From CBDEGK01 sp965237855 (GTDB taxonomy: Bacteria > Pseudomonadota > Gammaproteobacteria > Pseudomonadales > Halieaceae): a DNA stretch of 64,000 nt. Where the stretch lies: assembly GCA_965237855.1 (NCBI GenBank), contig CBDEGK010000003.1, positions 248,001 to 312,000 of the forward strand, in the 5' to 3' direction. Every line of letters starts with the position of its first letter. Position 1 is the first letter of the stretch. The notes beneath the pieces are model-generated. The model saw nothing but the letters and a program-made list of their open reading frames with translations, ran no database searches and was not told where the DNA came from. Below are positions 32,245-40,694 of the stretch, one piece after another. Made by a program: the position numbers and the translations under genes.

Positions 32245-33861
32245 ATGCTATGGCCCAACATGGTTTCAAGACAAGCTCTGAACAAGGTGATATTGCTGCC
32301 GCTGATCGGTTTACTGGCAGCCTGTGATCCTGCGCCCAGCGATGCGGTGCAAGCGCAGCAGTTTTGCTCGGTCTTGAATCAGCTCAATCGGGGTGAATTG
32401 GATACCACTGGACTCCCTGAACTCCGCGGCCACGCTATCCTACTGAAAACACTGCTGGATGTAGCGCCCAACCAAATTCGAGACGACATGGGCCAGTTTC
32501 ACGATGTCTTTGATGCCTGGGCCAGCGCCGTCGATGGTGATAACCCGATGCTAACGACCTTTCTGGAACTGAGCGATGCCAGCCTGGCCGGGGCGGAAGG
32601 GCGTGTCGCAGATTACATTGCCGATGCCTGTGGTCTGCGCATAGGCGACGGTAGCTATGTTGAGGCGGAGCGACCGGGCGCACAGGATTTATGCCCGGGC
32701 TGGCCCCGTGTCGGCAGCCCACTGACTTTTAACAACTTCCCCAATCTGCCGGACATCGCCGGGGCCAATTATTTTGCCAATGACTTTGTGATGAACCGTG
32801 TAGGCCTGTCCGTCGGTGATGCCTTTGCAGTCGAACCCGGAGGCTGGGTGGAATTTCGCGGCCAATATCCCCGCAGTCGTTATTTTGCCTATCACCCAAA
32901 CGATTTCGATCTGAACAACCTGCCGACCCTGCGCGATGTGGACCTGGAGCCCGACCCGGGCAGCGTAAATCCGTTTCGCCAGACCCCCGCCCCGGGCAGT
33001 AAAAATTACTACACGGCACGGCTGGTCTTCACAGCACCACCGGACCAGCCCGAGCCCAATACCCGCTATGTCGGCGTCAAGAAGGACGGGGAAAGCATCA
33101 ACCGTTACCTGTTCAACTTGCTGAGGCTCTATGCCTCGGACCTGGGCAACGGCGCAAATTCCGGTGGTGTGCCGCTGCCTGCAGTCACTATCTACGACGC
33201 CGATGGCGAGGTCAGCGAGCACTATGCGGAGTGCGATCTGTATGCCCCCGACAATCCCCGACAAAAAACCGAACTGAAATTTCCAGCGGTGCCGATCGCC
33301 GATCACCGGGCGCGGGCAACACCCGAATGGAGCACCTCGTCCAATTTTGAAGCTCCCTCAGACACCTTGGCCAATGCCGATGTGCAGTACCTGAGCACCG
33401 TCTACAGCAAACGCTTCGGCGACCTGTTCATCGTCCGCGGCAAACACCTCAGCGCGCCCAACACACGCGCTGGTGAGCCGGTGAGTCAGGCCGGCTTCGA
33501 TGTGCGCCTGTACACGTTGTGTAATTACAACATCTGGGCCGGCCACGCCATCAATTGCTTGCTGGACAATGACCTGGAAGTTGATGAGGAGGGGTACTAC
33601 ACCCTGGTTATCAGCGATCAGCAACATCGTCCCGACAACCTGCAACAACAGGCGGCTACCTGGATGGACTGGGGGCCTTTCCTCGATGGGCAAATCACCT
33701 TTCGCCACGTCTACCGGGAGAATCCCTTGATTCAAGAAATCGCCCGCGGCCTCAAGAACCAGGCCATTGGGGAAGAAGCTCGCACCTACTTGCCCCACGC
33801 TTTTCCCTGCAATCGAGACACGTTTGAACGGGGCGGCTGGCAAGCCTGTAGTGACAGCTAG
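32245..33861 (+). CDS. large predicted lipoprotein of unknown function
   Basis: A 538-residue protein with signal peptide and lipobox LAAC followed by Asp (Cys27, or Cys22 if the start is the ATG at 32260). Asp at +2 would favour inner-membrane retention if the E. coli rule applies. The mature part is rich in beta character and aromatic residues (NYFANDFVMNRVGLSVGDAF, YFAYHPNDFDLNNLPTLRD, RLYTLCNYNIWAGHAINC) with several Cys pairs. No domain is recognised. It is divergent from the kinase-like gene and stands upstream of fhs. Confidence 0.75.
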   Translation: MLWPNMVSRQALNKVILLPLIGLLAACDPAPSDAVQAQQFCSVLNQLNRGELDTTGLPELRGHAILLKTLLDVAPNQIRDDMGQFHDVFDAWASAVDGDNPMLTTFLELSDASLAGAEGRVADYIADACGLRIGDGSYVEAERPGAQDLCPGWPRVGSPLTFNNFPNLPDIAGANYFANDFVMNRVGLSVGDAFAVEPGGWVEFRGQYPRSRYFAYHPNDFDLNNLPTLRDVDLEPDPGSVNPFRQTPAPGSKNYYTARLVFTAPPDQPEPNTRYVGVKKDGESINRYLFNLLRLYASDLGNGANSGGVPLPAVTIYDADGEVSEHYAECDLYAPDNPRQKTELKFPAVPIADHRARATPEWSTSSNFEAPSDTLANADVQYLSTVYSKRFGDLFIVRGKHLSAPNTRAGEPVSQAGFDVRLYTLCNYNIWAGHAINCLLDNDLEVDEEGYYTLVISDQQHRPDNLQQQAATWMDWGPFLDGQITFRHVYRENPLIQEIARGLKNQAIGEEARTYLPHAFPCNRDTFERGGWQACSDS

Positions 33862-33915
33862 CCCCGACTCTGCAATCTTTCTTCATCCTGATAACTATAA
33901 GCAACAGGAATACCC

Positions 33916-35600
33916 ATGACACAGAACAGCGTTCCAAGCGACATCGACATAGCTCAACAAGCAGAGATCAAACCCATTGGCGAGATCGCCGATAAGCTCG
34001 GCATCCCCGACTCGGCCATCCAGCCCTATGGCAGGACCAAGGCCAAGATTGAGCTGGACTATCTCGACACCCTGGCCGACAGACCCGACGGCAAGCTCAT
34101 CCTGGTGACGGCGATAACGCCCACCCCCGCCGGCGAGGGTAAAACCACCACTTCGGTGGGCCTCAACGACGCCCTCAACCGGATTGGCAAAAAATCCATC
34201 GTTTGCCTTCGAGAACCCAGCCTCGGCCCCTGTTTCGGTATGAAAGGTGGTGCCGCCGGTGGTGGCTACGCCCAAGTGGTGCCGATGGAAGACATCAACC
34301 TGCATTTTACCGGCGACTTTCACGCCATTGGCGCTGCCCACAACCTGATGTCAGCCTTGCTCGACAACTACATACACTGGGGCAATGGCAAACGCATCGA
34401 CCTGCGCCGCATTACCTGGAAACGAGTGGTAGATATGAATGACCGCGCCCTGCGTAAAATCGCCTGCGGTATGGGGGGCCAGGCAACGGCTTTCCAAGGG
34501 AAGATGGCTTTGACATAACTGTAGCCTCAGAAATCATGGCGATCTTCTGCCTGGCCACCAGCCTGGACGATCTGCAGGCACGACTGCGCAAAATTGTGGT
34601 CGGTGAAACCCGCAGCCGAGAGTTAGTCCATGCGGAGGATATCCAGGGCTTTGGTGCCCTGGCGGTGCTATTAAAAGATGCCTTTGCACCCAACCTGGTG
34701 CAAACCCTGGAGCACAACCCGGCCCTGATCCACGGTGGGCCCTTCGCCAATATCGCCCATGGTTGCAACTCGGTGATAGCAACCCGGGCGGGACTGAAGA
34801 TGGCTGACTACGTGGTTACCGAAGCGGGTTTTGGCGCCGACCTGGGCGCCGAGAAATTTTTCAATATCAAGTGTCGCAAGGCCGGGCTGAATCCGGAGGC
34901 CGCCGTGGTGGTAGCCACCGCTCGCGCCCTGAAAATGCACGGCGGGGTTGACCAATCGGCGCTGACTGAAGAAAACCTGCCGGCGCTGGAAAAAGGCTGC
35001 GCAAACCTGGTCCGTCATATCGAGAACGTGAAAAGCTTCGGTGTCCCCGTCATCGTCGGTGTCAACCGTTTTACCGCAGACACCGACGCCGAGATTGACC
35101 TTATCTGCCGCATCGCGGAAGCCAACGGTGTCACAGCCGTGCCCTGTACACACTGGTCTGACGGCGGTGCCGGCGCAGAACAGCTGGCCCGGGAAGTGGC
35201 CGCACTGGTGGACCGGGGGCAGTCGAACTTTGCCCCTCTCTACCCGGACAGTGTGCCTTTGTGGCAGAAAATACGCACCGTCGCGACACGGCTGTACCGG
35301 GCCGACGATATTATTGCAGACAAAAAAGTGCGCGATGAAATTCACCAACTTGAAGAGTTGGGCTATGGCGACTTGCCGGTGTGCATCGCCAAAACCCAGT
35401 ACAGCTTTTCCTCCGACCCCAACCTGAAAAATGCCCCCGACAACCACGTATTGCCTGTGCGCGAGATAAGATTGGCGGCAGGGGCCGGCTTCCTGGTGGT
35501 GGTCTGCGGCGACATCATGACCATGCCCGGCCTACCGCGAGAACCTGCGGCCAACCGCATTGGCCTGGATGAAGAGGGCAAAATCGTCGGCCTGTTCTGA
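33916..35600 (+). pseudogene. fhs: formate--tetrahydrofolate ligase, disrupted by a one-base deletion
   Basis: The reading frame from 33916 gives a normal FTHFS N-terminus with nucleotide-binding loop TPTPAGEGKTTTSVGL. It also has EPSLGPCFGMKGGAAGGGYA, then runs off after IACGMGGQ into 13 foreign residues and a stop at 34518. The -1 frame picks up at once with GFPREDGFDITVASE-type residues and continues to 35600 (IQGFGALAVLLKDAFAPNLV, MTMPGLPREPAA). A missing A in the codon at about 34486 (AAC to AC) explains this. With the base restored the protein is 561 residues, the family length. FTHFS makes 10-formyl-THF from formate, ATP and THF. Whether the deletion is real or an error is open. Confidence 0.85.
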
Positions 35601-35614
35601 TACACTGCGCGGCG

Positions 35615-36463
35615 ATGAATTTGACCGCGTATGCTCTACCCATATTTGCCCTGCTGATCCTGGCCGAGGCAGTAGTGTCTGGCCTGCGCCAGCAGCAAGC
35701 CTACGCGTGGGGGGATTTCGGCGGTTCCATGTCCCAGTTGGCATTGAATATCGGGGTGAAACTGGGCTTCGACGGCCTGGTCATTGGTTTTCATTTCCTT
35801 CTCTACCAACAGCGCCTATTTGACCTGCCCACACAGGGCCCGTGGATCTGGCTGGTCACATTGTTGGTGCTGGATTTCTTTTTCTACTGGTATCACCGGG
35901 CCTCTCACCGTTCCCGGTTCCTGTGGGCAGCACACGTGGTGCACCATTCCAGTGAACGGATGAATTTTGGCACCGCCCTGCGTCAGTCGCCCACCGGCCC
36001 ATTGACCCGTGCCTTGTTCTACTGGCCCTTGCCGCTGCTGGGTTTTCACCCGCTGGTGATCGCCAGCGCCGGCGCCGTGGCTACCATTTACGGCTTCTGG
36101 ACCCATACCGAACAAATCCAGCGAATCTGGGCACCGCTGGAAACCATTTTTGTCAGCCCCGCTCACCACCGTGTCCACCACGGCTCTAACCCGGAGTATA
36201 TCGACAAGAACTACGCCAATTTCCTGATCATCTGGGACCGCTTGTTCGGCACCTTCCAGGATGAAGGCGACAAAGTGCAATACGGCCTGATCACCAATAT
36301 CAAGACTTATAACCCCCTGCGCATCGCCTTCGCGGAGTGGATAAAACTGTTTCAGAACATGGCCGGCGCAGACTCCCTCAGCACCGCCTGGCAGTACTGG
36401 ATCAATCCACCGGGCTGGAAACCGGGCTTGCCCTCAAATATTGTGGTCACCAGCGAGAAATAA
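35615..36463 (+). CDS. sterol desaturase/fatty acid hydroxylase family protein
   Basis: A 282-residue membrane protein with the eight-histidine di-iron motif of this superfamily: HRASHR (about residue 90), HVVHHSSE (about 108) and HRVHHGSN (about 185), plus a fourth region near FWTHTEQ. Hydrophobic segments at about 5-20, 40-60, 75-92 and 125-160 fit a four-helix membrane core. The family adds hydroxyls to, or desaturates, sterols, carotenoids and fatty alkyl chains. The gene is followed by a weak terminator. Confidence 0.88.
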   Translation: MNLTAYALPIFALLILAEAVVSGLRQQQAYAWGDFGGSMSQLALNIGVKLGFDGLVIGFHFLLYQQRLFDLPTQGPWIWLVTLLVLDFFFYWYHRASHRSRFLWAAHVVHHSSERMNFGTALRQSPTGPLTRALFYWPLPLLGFHPLVIASAGAVATIYGFWTHTEQIQRIWAPLETIFVSPAHHRVHHGSNPEYIDKNYANFLIIWDRLFGTFQDEGDKVQYGLITNIKTYNPLRIAFAEWIKLFQNMAGADSLSTAWQYWINPPGWKPGLPSNIVVTSEK

Positions 36464-36489
36464 AAAAGCCGGTCATCCGGTTTTATTTA
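36464..36489 (+). terminator. weak rho-independent terminator
   Basis: An AAAAAAG run, a short hairpin CCGG-TCAT-CCGG and then TTTTATTTAT lie directly after the hydroxylase stop. The stem is only four to five pairs, but the flanking A and T tracts on both sides allow termination. Confidence 0.55.
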
Positions 36490-36540
36490 TTGGCCGTTTT
36501 AGACTACACTATCTGATTAAAAAGCAGGCAGCCCCGGCGC

Positions 36541-36546
36541 TATAAT
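36541..36546 (+). promoter_or_regulatory. putative -10 box upstream of the aldehyde dehydrogenase gene
   Basis: A perfect TATAAT lies 34 bases upstream of the ATG at 36580. The region 17 bases before it reads TTAAAAA, a poor -35, so the promoter may need an activator. The start codon is preceded by GAGGACG, a good ribosome-binding site. Confidence 0.4.
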
Positions 36547-36579
36547 TCCCTGCTCTAAAACGCCCACGAGGACGACACC

Positions 36580-38043
36580 ATGAATGCTCCCGAGCAACAT
36601 GCCGATCAGCATGATCCCATCACCGAAAGCATGATGAAAGTGCTGGAAGCCCAGCGCGAAGACTACCTCAACGAAGGCCACGTCAGTGCCGAGGTACGCA
36701 TTGACCGTATGCGCCGCGGTATGGAAGCGGTACACAAACACCAGGACAAGATTGTCGAGGCCCTGAACACGGACTTCAGCTGCCGGCCACGGCAAATTTC
36801 CATGCTCACCGACGTCTCCGCCAGCATCATGCCTTTCAAGAGTGCCATCAAGCAGGTGCGCGGCTGGATGAAGCCGCAGAAGCGCAAGGCCATGTTCCCG
36901 CTCAACCTATTGGGCGGAAAGTCTCGCATCGAATACCAGCCCCTGGGTGTAGTCGGTGTTATCAGCCCCTGGAATTTTCCGGTCAACCTGACCTTTAGCC
37001 CACTGGCTGACATCCTGGCAGCGGGCAATCGTGCCATGATCAAGCCCTCGGAGTTCACCCCCGCCACCTCGGAAGTCATGGCGGAAATCGTCAGGGACGC
37101 TTGGGATGAAAAAGAGGTCGCCATTTTCACCGGCGGACCAGAAGCCGGTGCCGCTTTCAGCGCCCTGCCCTTTGACCACATGTTATTTACCGGGGCCACC
37201 TCGATCGCCCGCCACATCATGGCAGCCGCTGCCAAGAACCTGGTACCGGTCACCTTGGAACTGGGTGGCAAGTCACCGGTTATCATCAGCCGCAGTGCCG
37301 ATATCAAGCAGGCTGTCAGCCGCATCATGCTGGGCAAAACCATGAACGCCGGCCAGATCTGCCTGGCACCTGACTACCTGATGGTGCCGGAAGAGAACGT
37401 CGACGAGATCATCGCCGAAATCCGCAGCGCCGTGGCGGAAATGTACCCAACCATGGTTAACAATCCGGAGTACACCTCGGTGATCAACGATCGCCACTAT
37501 CAGCGCCTGAACGAGAACCTGGAAGATGCCGCCGCCAAAGGCGCTGAGGTGATCTCCACGGCACCGGCGGGGGAAGATTTTGCCAATCAGAATGGCACTC
37601 GCAAAATTGCACCGACGGTAGTGAAGAACCTCACCGAGGACATGCGCGTGCTGGAAGAGGAAATCTTCGGACCGCTGTTGCCGATCAAAACCTACAAGGA
37701 CTTCGGCGAAACCATTCGCTATGTCAACAGCAAGCCACGTCCCCTGGCCCTGTACTACTTCGGCAAGGACGGCAAGGAAGAGCGGGCTGTTCTCGACGGC
37801 ACCACCTCCGGGGGCGTCTGCCTGAACGATGTGATCATGCACATCATGCAGGAAGACCTGCCCTTCGGCGGCGTCGGCCCCGCTGGCATGGGTTCCTACC
37901 ACGGTTACGACGGCTTCAAGAACTTCAGCCACGCCAAGTCGATCTACAAGCAAGCTGGCATTAATGTGGCCAAACTGGGCGGCATGCTGCCCCCCTATGG
38001 TGCCGCGACTGAGAAAACCATCAATATGCAAACCAAGCTGTAG
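36580..38043 (+). CDS. coniferyl aldehyde dehydrogenase-type NAD(P)-dependent aldehyde dehydrogenase
   Basis: A 487-residue aldehyde dehydrogenase of the coniferyl-aldehyde dehydrogenase/class-3 type. Motifs seen: GVISPWNFPVNLTFSPLAD, TLELGGKSPVII (catalytic Glu), NAGQICLAPDYLMVPEE (catalytic Cys in GQICLAP) and EEEIFGPLLPIK. The enzyme oxidises aromatic or long-chain aldehydes to acids. The C-terminal ~35 residues are hydrophobic/amphipathic, as in membrane-associated members. It opens the catabolic region; a strong terminator follows. Confidence 0.88.
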   Translation: MNAPEQHADQHDPITESMMKVLEAQREDYLNEGHVSAEVRIDRMRRGMEAVHKHQDKIVEALNTDFSCRPRQISMLTDVSASIMPFKSAIKQVRGWMKPQKRKAMFPLNLLGGKSRIEYQPLGVVGVISPWNFPVNLTFSPLADILAAGNRAMIKPSEFTPATSEVMAEIVRDAWDEKEVAIFTGGPEAGAAFSALPFDHMLFTGATSIARHIMAAAAKNLVPVTLELGGKSPVIISRSADIKQAVSRIMLGKTMNAGQICLAPDYLMVPEENVDEIIAEIRSAVAEMYPTMVNNPEYTSVINDRHYQRLNENLEDAAAKGAEVISTAPAGEDFANQNGTRKIAPTVVKNLTEDMRVLEEEIFGPLLPIKTYKDFGETIRYVNSKPRPLALYYFGKDGKEERAVLDGTTSGGVCLNDVIMHIMQEDLPFGGVGPAGMGSYHGYDGFKNFSHAKSIYKQAGINVAKLGGMLPPYGAATEKTINMQTKL

Positions 38044-38064
38044 GAAAAAATCGACTTTTCATCA

Positions 38065-38083
38065 AGGCCGCCTGCGGGCGGCC
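38065..38083 (+). terminator. rho-independent terminator
   Basis: The hairpin AGGCCGCC-TGC-GGGCGGCCT has an eight-pair GC-rich stem and is followed by GTCTATTTAA, only partly T-rich. It lies 22 bases after the aldehyde dehydrogenase stop, separating it from the LLM oxidoreductase gene at 38128. Confidence 0.75.
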
Positions 38084-38127
38084 TGTCTATTTAATACACC
38101 ACAACACGCAATATTACGGAGGTCGCC

Positions 38128-39144
38128 ATGGGCGATTTAAAGCTGGGTCTGGCCCAGGGTTACTGGGGCGCCGCGCCCAATCCCAATTTTGTAGAGATGG
38201 CCCAGGAGGCAGAACGTCTCGGCTATGACTCGGTCTGGTCTGCCGAAGCCTGGGGCAATGATGCCTTTACCCCCCTGTGCTGGATCGGCGCCCACACTGA
38301 AACCATCAAGCTGGGTACCGCGGTCGTGCAGCTATCAGCCCGCACACCCACATCCTGCGCCATGCACGCCCTCAGTCTGGACCTGTTATCCAATGGCCGA
38401 TTCACCCTGGGCCTGGGTGTCTCCGGCCCGCAGGTCGTCGAAGGCTGGTACGGCCGCCCCTTCCCCAAACCGCTGGCACGCACCCGGGAATACATCGATA
38501 TTATTCGCCAGGTGTTTGCCCGCGAGGCACCGGTGACCAATGACGGCCCCCACTACCCACTACCCTACCCGGGCGATGATGGCATGGGCATTGGCAAGAC
38601 CCTGAAGCCGATTGTGCATCCGCTGCGCAATAAGATCCCCATCTTCATGGGTGCCGAGGGTCCCAAAAACGTGGCGCTGGCTGCAGAGATTGCCGACGGT
38701 TGGCTGCCCCTGTATTACGACCCCCACGACGAATCCACCTACGCGGAATCACTGACGGAGATGCGTCCCGACTTCGATATTGCGCAGATGGTCACGGTCA
38801 ATATTACCGATGACATCGACGCCGCCCTGCTGAACGTGAAGTATTTCCTCAGTTTCTATGTCGGCGGCATGGGCGCCAAAGACGCCAACTTCCACAATGA
38901 CCTGTTCTGCCGCATGGGTTACGCAGCCGAGGCTGAAAAAATTCAGCAATTGTTTTTCGAGGGCAAGCGCGATGAAGCGGCCCAGGTTATTCCCGATACC
39001 CTGGCTGACAACCTGTCTCTGGTCGGCCCGAAAGACCGTATCAAAGATCGCCTACAAGCCTGGGAAGAGTCCAAGGTGACCACATTGCTGGTATCAACCA
39101 CCGACAAGGAAAGCCTGCGGGAAATGGCCGAGTTGATTCTTTAA
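38128..39144 (+). CDS. LLM class flavin/F420-dependent oxidoreductase
   Basis: A 338-residue TIM-barrel protein of the bacterial luciferase-like monooxygenase superfamily. LGLAQGYWGAAPNPNFVEMA, YDSVWSAEAWGND, IKLGTAVVQLSARTP and RFTLGLGVSGPQVVEGWYG are typical of the class annotated as F420-dependent. I see no F420 biosynthesis gene in the window, so FMN may be used. A GGAGGT ribosome-binding site supports the ATG. It overlaps the next start by one base (TAATG), the beginning of a five-gene operon with coupled translation. Confidence 0.88.
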   Translation: MGDLKLGLAQGYWGAAPNPNFVEMAQEAERLGYDSVWSAEAWGNDAFTPLCWIGAHTETIKLGTAVVQLSARTPTSCAMHALSLDLLSNGRFTLGLGVSGPQVVEGWYGRPFPKPLARTREYIDIIRQVFAREAPVTNDGPHYPLPYPGDDGMGIGKTLKPIVHPLRNKIPIFMGAEGPKNVALAAEIADGWLPLYYDPHDESTYAESLTEMRPDFDIAQMVTVNITDDIDAALLNVKYFLSFYVGGMGAKDANFHNDLFCRMGYAAEAEKIQQLFFEGKRDEAAQVIPDTLADNLSLVGPKDRIKDRLQAWEESKVTTLLVSTTDKESLREMAELIL

Positions 39145-40673
39145 TGGGTGATCGTGTAATGATTGATATGAAAACACTTCCCGACAGCACCCCAATCCTG
39201 GTCGGTGCCGGCCAGGTCGTTGAGAGGGAAGCCGCAGACACCTCAGCTGTGGAGCTTGCCGCGCAGGCCAGCCTTCAGGCTATCGTAGACAGCGGCGCTG
39301 AGCTGGCTGCCTCGATTGATACTATCTGCGTGGTTAAGACCTTCTCCGACACGATTCCCAGCTGGGTCGGCCCGTTTGGACGCAGCGACAACCCGCCGCA
39401 ATCCATTGCCACTCGCATCAACGCCACTCCCGAAAGACGGATCTACACCCAAACTGGCGGTAACGAACCCCAAAGCCGGGTGATCGAGTTTGCCCGTCGT
39501 ATTGCCCTGGGCGAGTGCGAACTGGTGCTTATCGCCGGCGCTGAGACCATCAAGAACCAGCGCCATGCCCAGCGCCAACAGCGCGAGTTGAACTGGAGTG
39601 AGAACCACCCGGAACCCTTGGACGACCGCGGCTTTGGTGGGCATGTGGCGACTGAGCAGGAGCGCAAAAACGGGCTCACCAATGTCGCCTATTACTACGG
39701 CTTAATCGAGCAGGCCCAGTGTTACCAGAAAGGCCGCAGCCACGCAGAACACAGACAAGCCTCCGCCCAATTACTGGAATCCTTCAGCCAGGTGGCCGCG
39801 AACAATCCCTATGCACAGTTTCCAGGGCATCAATGCGCCGACGAAATCCTGGCGGCGCCGGCTATGACACACCTATACACCAAGCGCATGATCGCCCAGG
39901 ACGGCGTCAACCAGGGTGCGGCACTGTTGTTGTGTAGTATCGGCAAGGCCCGCCAGCTGGGCATCCCCCAGTCAAAATGGGTGTTTATGCACGGTATGGC
40001 CGAAGGCAAGGACGTGGAAGTTTCGCGACGGCCGAATCCTGCGACTTCTCCCATGGCCGGCATGGTGGCCGCGAAAGCGCTACAGATGGCGGATACCACG
40101 GTGAATGATATTGACTTCATCGATATCTACAGCTGTTTCCCCTGCGCCGTAGTCGACGTGGCAGAACACCTGGGTTTACCCACCGATGGCAGCAAACCCC
40201 TGACGCTGACCGGGGGACTTCCCTATTTCGGTGGCCCGGGCAACAACTACAGCATGCACGGTATTGCCGAGGCGATCCGGCTGAGCCGGGCTAACCCCAC
40301 CAGCACGACCCTGGTAACCACCAACGGGGGGGTTCTTTCCAAACATGCCAGCGCAGTGTATTCCACCACGCCCAGCAACATTGATTGGGCTACTGCCGAT
40401 ACCTACATCTCTACCGATGTGCTGGAAGCAAAACAGGTGGTGGAGGACCCGGGTACGGGCACCGTGGTGAGTTACACCGTGCATTACGATCGCGACGGTA
40501 GCGCCCACGCGATTGTGCTGGCAGACACAGAATGCGGCGGACGCTTCGTTGCCTGCACAGCGGCAAACGACAACGACACCCCTGCGGCAATGCTAACGGA
40601 AGATCCAACCGGCAAACTGATAACGGTAACGGCACCGGTTGACGAGAAAATATTCTTCACGTTTGCGGGATAA
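39144..40673 (+). CDS. thiolase-like acetyl-CoA acetyltransferase family protein
   Basis: A 509-residue protein. The N-terminal thiolase region starts PILVGAGQVVEREA. The nucleophile loop reads TGGNEPQSRVIEFARRIALG, where classical thiolases have Cys; none is seen there. The C-terminal part has FIDIYSCFPCAVVDVAEHLG and YFGGPGNNYSMHGIAEAI, the SCP-x/non-decarboxylating group's loops, and ends with a DUF35-like extra domain (about 430-509). It probably carries out or assists thiolytic cleavage of an acyl-CoA, but catalysis by an unusual residue or loss of activity is possible. In-frame ATGs at 39159 and 39171 are alternative starts. Confidence 0.85.
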   Translation: MGDRVMIDMKTLPDSTPILVGAGQVVEREAADTSAVELAAQASLQAIVDSGAELAASIDTICVVKTFSDTIPSWVGPFGRSDNPPQSIATRINATPERRIYTQTGGNEPQSRVIEFARRIALGECELVLIAGAETIKNQRHAQRQQRELNWSENHPEPLDDRGFGGHVATEQERKNGLTNVAYYYGLIEQAQCYQKGRSHAEHRQASAQLLESFSQVAANNPYAQFPGHQCADEILAAPAMTHLYTKRMIAQDGVNQGAALLLCSIGKARQLGIPQSKWVFMHGMAEGKDVEVSRRPNPATSPMAGMVAAKALQMADTTVNDIDFIDIYSCFPCAVVDVAEHLGLPTDGSKPLTLTGGLPYFGGPGNNYSMHGIAEAIRLSRANPTSTTLVTTNGGVLSKHASAVYSTTPSNIDWATADTYISTDVLEAKQVVEDPGTGTVVSYTVHYDRDGSAHAIVLADTECGGRFVACTAANDNDTPAAMLTEDPTGKLITVTAPVDEKIFFTFAG

Positions 40674-40694
40674 GTAGAGGAGTAAAAAAGCACC

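Noticed and set aside
33916..34518. A separate short ligase gene ending at 34518
   Set aside because: The last 13 residues are unrelated to the family and the correct continuation is in the adjacent frame, so it is one broken gene.
34671..35447. 258-codon open frame on the minus strand
   Set aside because: Antisense to the C-terminal part of formate-tetrahydrofolate ligase; the translation has no family features.
38128..39144. Firm claim that the LLM enzymes use F420
   Set aside because: The name comes from the family; no F420 biosynthesis gene is in the window and FMN is equally possible.
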